Assembly: GCA_013331125.1 (NCBI GenBank)
Contig: DUGW01000051.1
Location: 1-5,197, forward strand
Source of the DNA: Candidatus Woesearchaeota archaeon
GTDB lineage: Archaea; Nanoarchaeota; Nanoarchaeia; Woesearchaeales; UBA11576
Direction of reading: 5' to 3'
Length of the DNA stretch: 5,197 nucleotides
The translations under genes were made by a program, and so were the position numbers. Under the pieces are notes generated by a model, which was given only the letters and a program-made list of their open reading frames with translations, was not told the origin of the DNA and searched no databases. This document shows, in pieces, positions 4,756-5,197 of this stretch (position 1 is the first letter of the stretch; each line of letters opens with the position of its first letter).

Positions 4756-5197
4756 ATGAATGCACTTGTCATCTTTGCCAAATATCCTGTACCTGGTGCT
4801 GTCAAGCGCCGCATCGGTCGTGAGATCGGCATGGAGAAGTCTGCTGAGCTCTGTGAGTGTTTCATCAAGGACCTCTATGAGAAGAACAGCAATCAGGATT
4901 ATGATCTTTATCTGAGTTTTATCGGCAAGGAGCATAAGGAGCAGTATAGGGGCCGGTTCCCTGATGCGATCCTTTATGTCCAGAGGGGCCATACCAAAGG
5001 TGAGAACCTTAGCCTGACTTTTGAGGACCTTCTTGATGATTATGAGAAAGTCGTCATCATCGGTTGTGATGCCCCCCAGGTCGGTCCTGCCCTGATCAAG
5101 GCAGCCTTTAAGGCCTTGGAATCCCATGATGTTGTCATCGGTCCTGCTTCTGATGGTGGTTATTATCTTATCGGTATAAAGAAGAACCTGCCTTTCC
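4756..5197 (+). CDS. DUF2064/TIGR04282-family glycosyltransferase-like protein, N-terminal part (cut by window end)
   Basis: 147 residues are visible and the gene runs off the window. The start MNALVIFAKYPVPGAVKRRIG is the characteristic N-terminus of the DUF2064/TIGR04282 family, a GT-A fold nucleotide-sugar or nucleotidyl transferase-like group; some members sit in arsenosugar or radical-SAM gene clusters. Usual members read GxVKTRL, whereas this one has VKRRI (residues 16-20). The second block VVIIGCDAPQVGPALI (about 96-111) corresponds to the usual GSDxPxL segment with the likely metal-binding Asp. GPASDGGYYLIGI (about 127-139) is the third and most typical block. The substrate cannot be told from the sequence. 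The ATG at 4756 fits both the family N-terminus and the TATA box; no ribosome binding site is seen. Divergent from aspS across 177 bases. Confidence 0.85.
   Translation, partial: MNALVIFAKYPVPGAVKRRIGREIGMEKSAELCECFIKDLYEKNSNQDYDLYLSFIGKEHKEQYRGRFPDAILYVQRGHTKGENLSLTFEDLLDDYEKVVIIGCDAPQVGPALIKAAFKALESHDVVIGPASDGGYYLIGIKKNLPF

Noticed and set aside
4608..5127. - strand frames 4608-4868 and 4747-5127
   Set aside because: They run antisense through the DUF2064 gene and the divergent promoter region, whose + strand product matches a known family.

Overview
The window looks like a piece of an archaeal chromosome. AT-rich TATA-box promoters lie at the expected distance in front of genes. Two genes on the + strand appear leaderless or nearly so. 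Several genes on the - strand carry a GGTGA-type ribosome binding site complementary to the archaeal 16S 3' end. The phosphoenolpyruvate carboxylase homologue belongs to the short archaeal-type family. The aspartyl-tRNA synthetase is instead the long bacterial type with a GAD insertion, so bacterial genes have entered this lineage. This mixture would fit a DPANN-like or otherwise gene-acquiring archaeon, but the lineage cannot be fixed from this window.

Layout, left to right. Positions 1-172 (-) hold the N-terminus of a succinate dehydrogenase/fumarate reductase flavoprotein, with its own ribosome binding site and TATA box. Positions 173-735 are gene-poor. They hold that promoter, a weak candidate for a 26-residue membrane peptide (338-418, -), and a better candidate for a 46-residue protein (541-681, -) with a good ribosome binding site. 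Positions 736-1077 (-) encode an unrecognised protein of 113 residues; the reading frame stays open to 1230, but ribosome binding site and promoter evidence favour the shorter form. A divergent intergenic region (1078-1321) leads to the PEP carboxylase-family gene (1322-2779, +). This converges on aspS (2848-4578, -) across a 68-base gap with a pyrimidine-rich terminator. A second divergent intergenic region (4579-4755) holds a palindrome, a tandem heptamer and two promoters. It leads to a DUF2064/TIGR04282 glycosyltransferase-like gene (4756-5197, +) cut by the window edge.

Taken at face value the genes suggest C4 metabolism: a PEP carboxylase family member (PEP to oxaloacetate), a fumarate reductase/succinate dehydrogenase and an aspartate-charging enzyme. 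Two of these carry unexpected residues. The flavoprotein has Asn where the FAD-linking His is expected. The PEPC homologue keeps the family scaffold but has lost several motifs I recall as near-invariant, so it may not be a PEP carboxylase at all. The AspRS has His31, a signature associated with non-discriminating enzymes. An 11-base sequence is shared by the sdhA/frdA and aspS upstream regions at a similar distance from the TATA boxes and may be a common operator. I saw no CRISPR array, rRNA, tRNA or insertion sequence.
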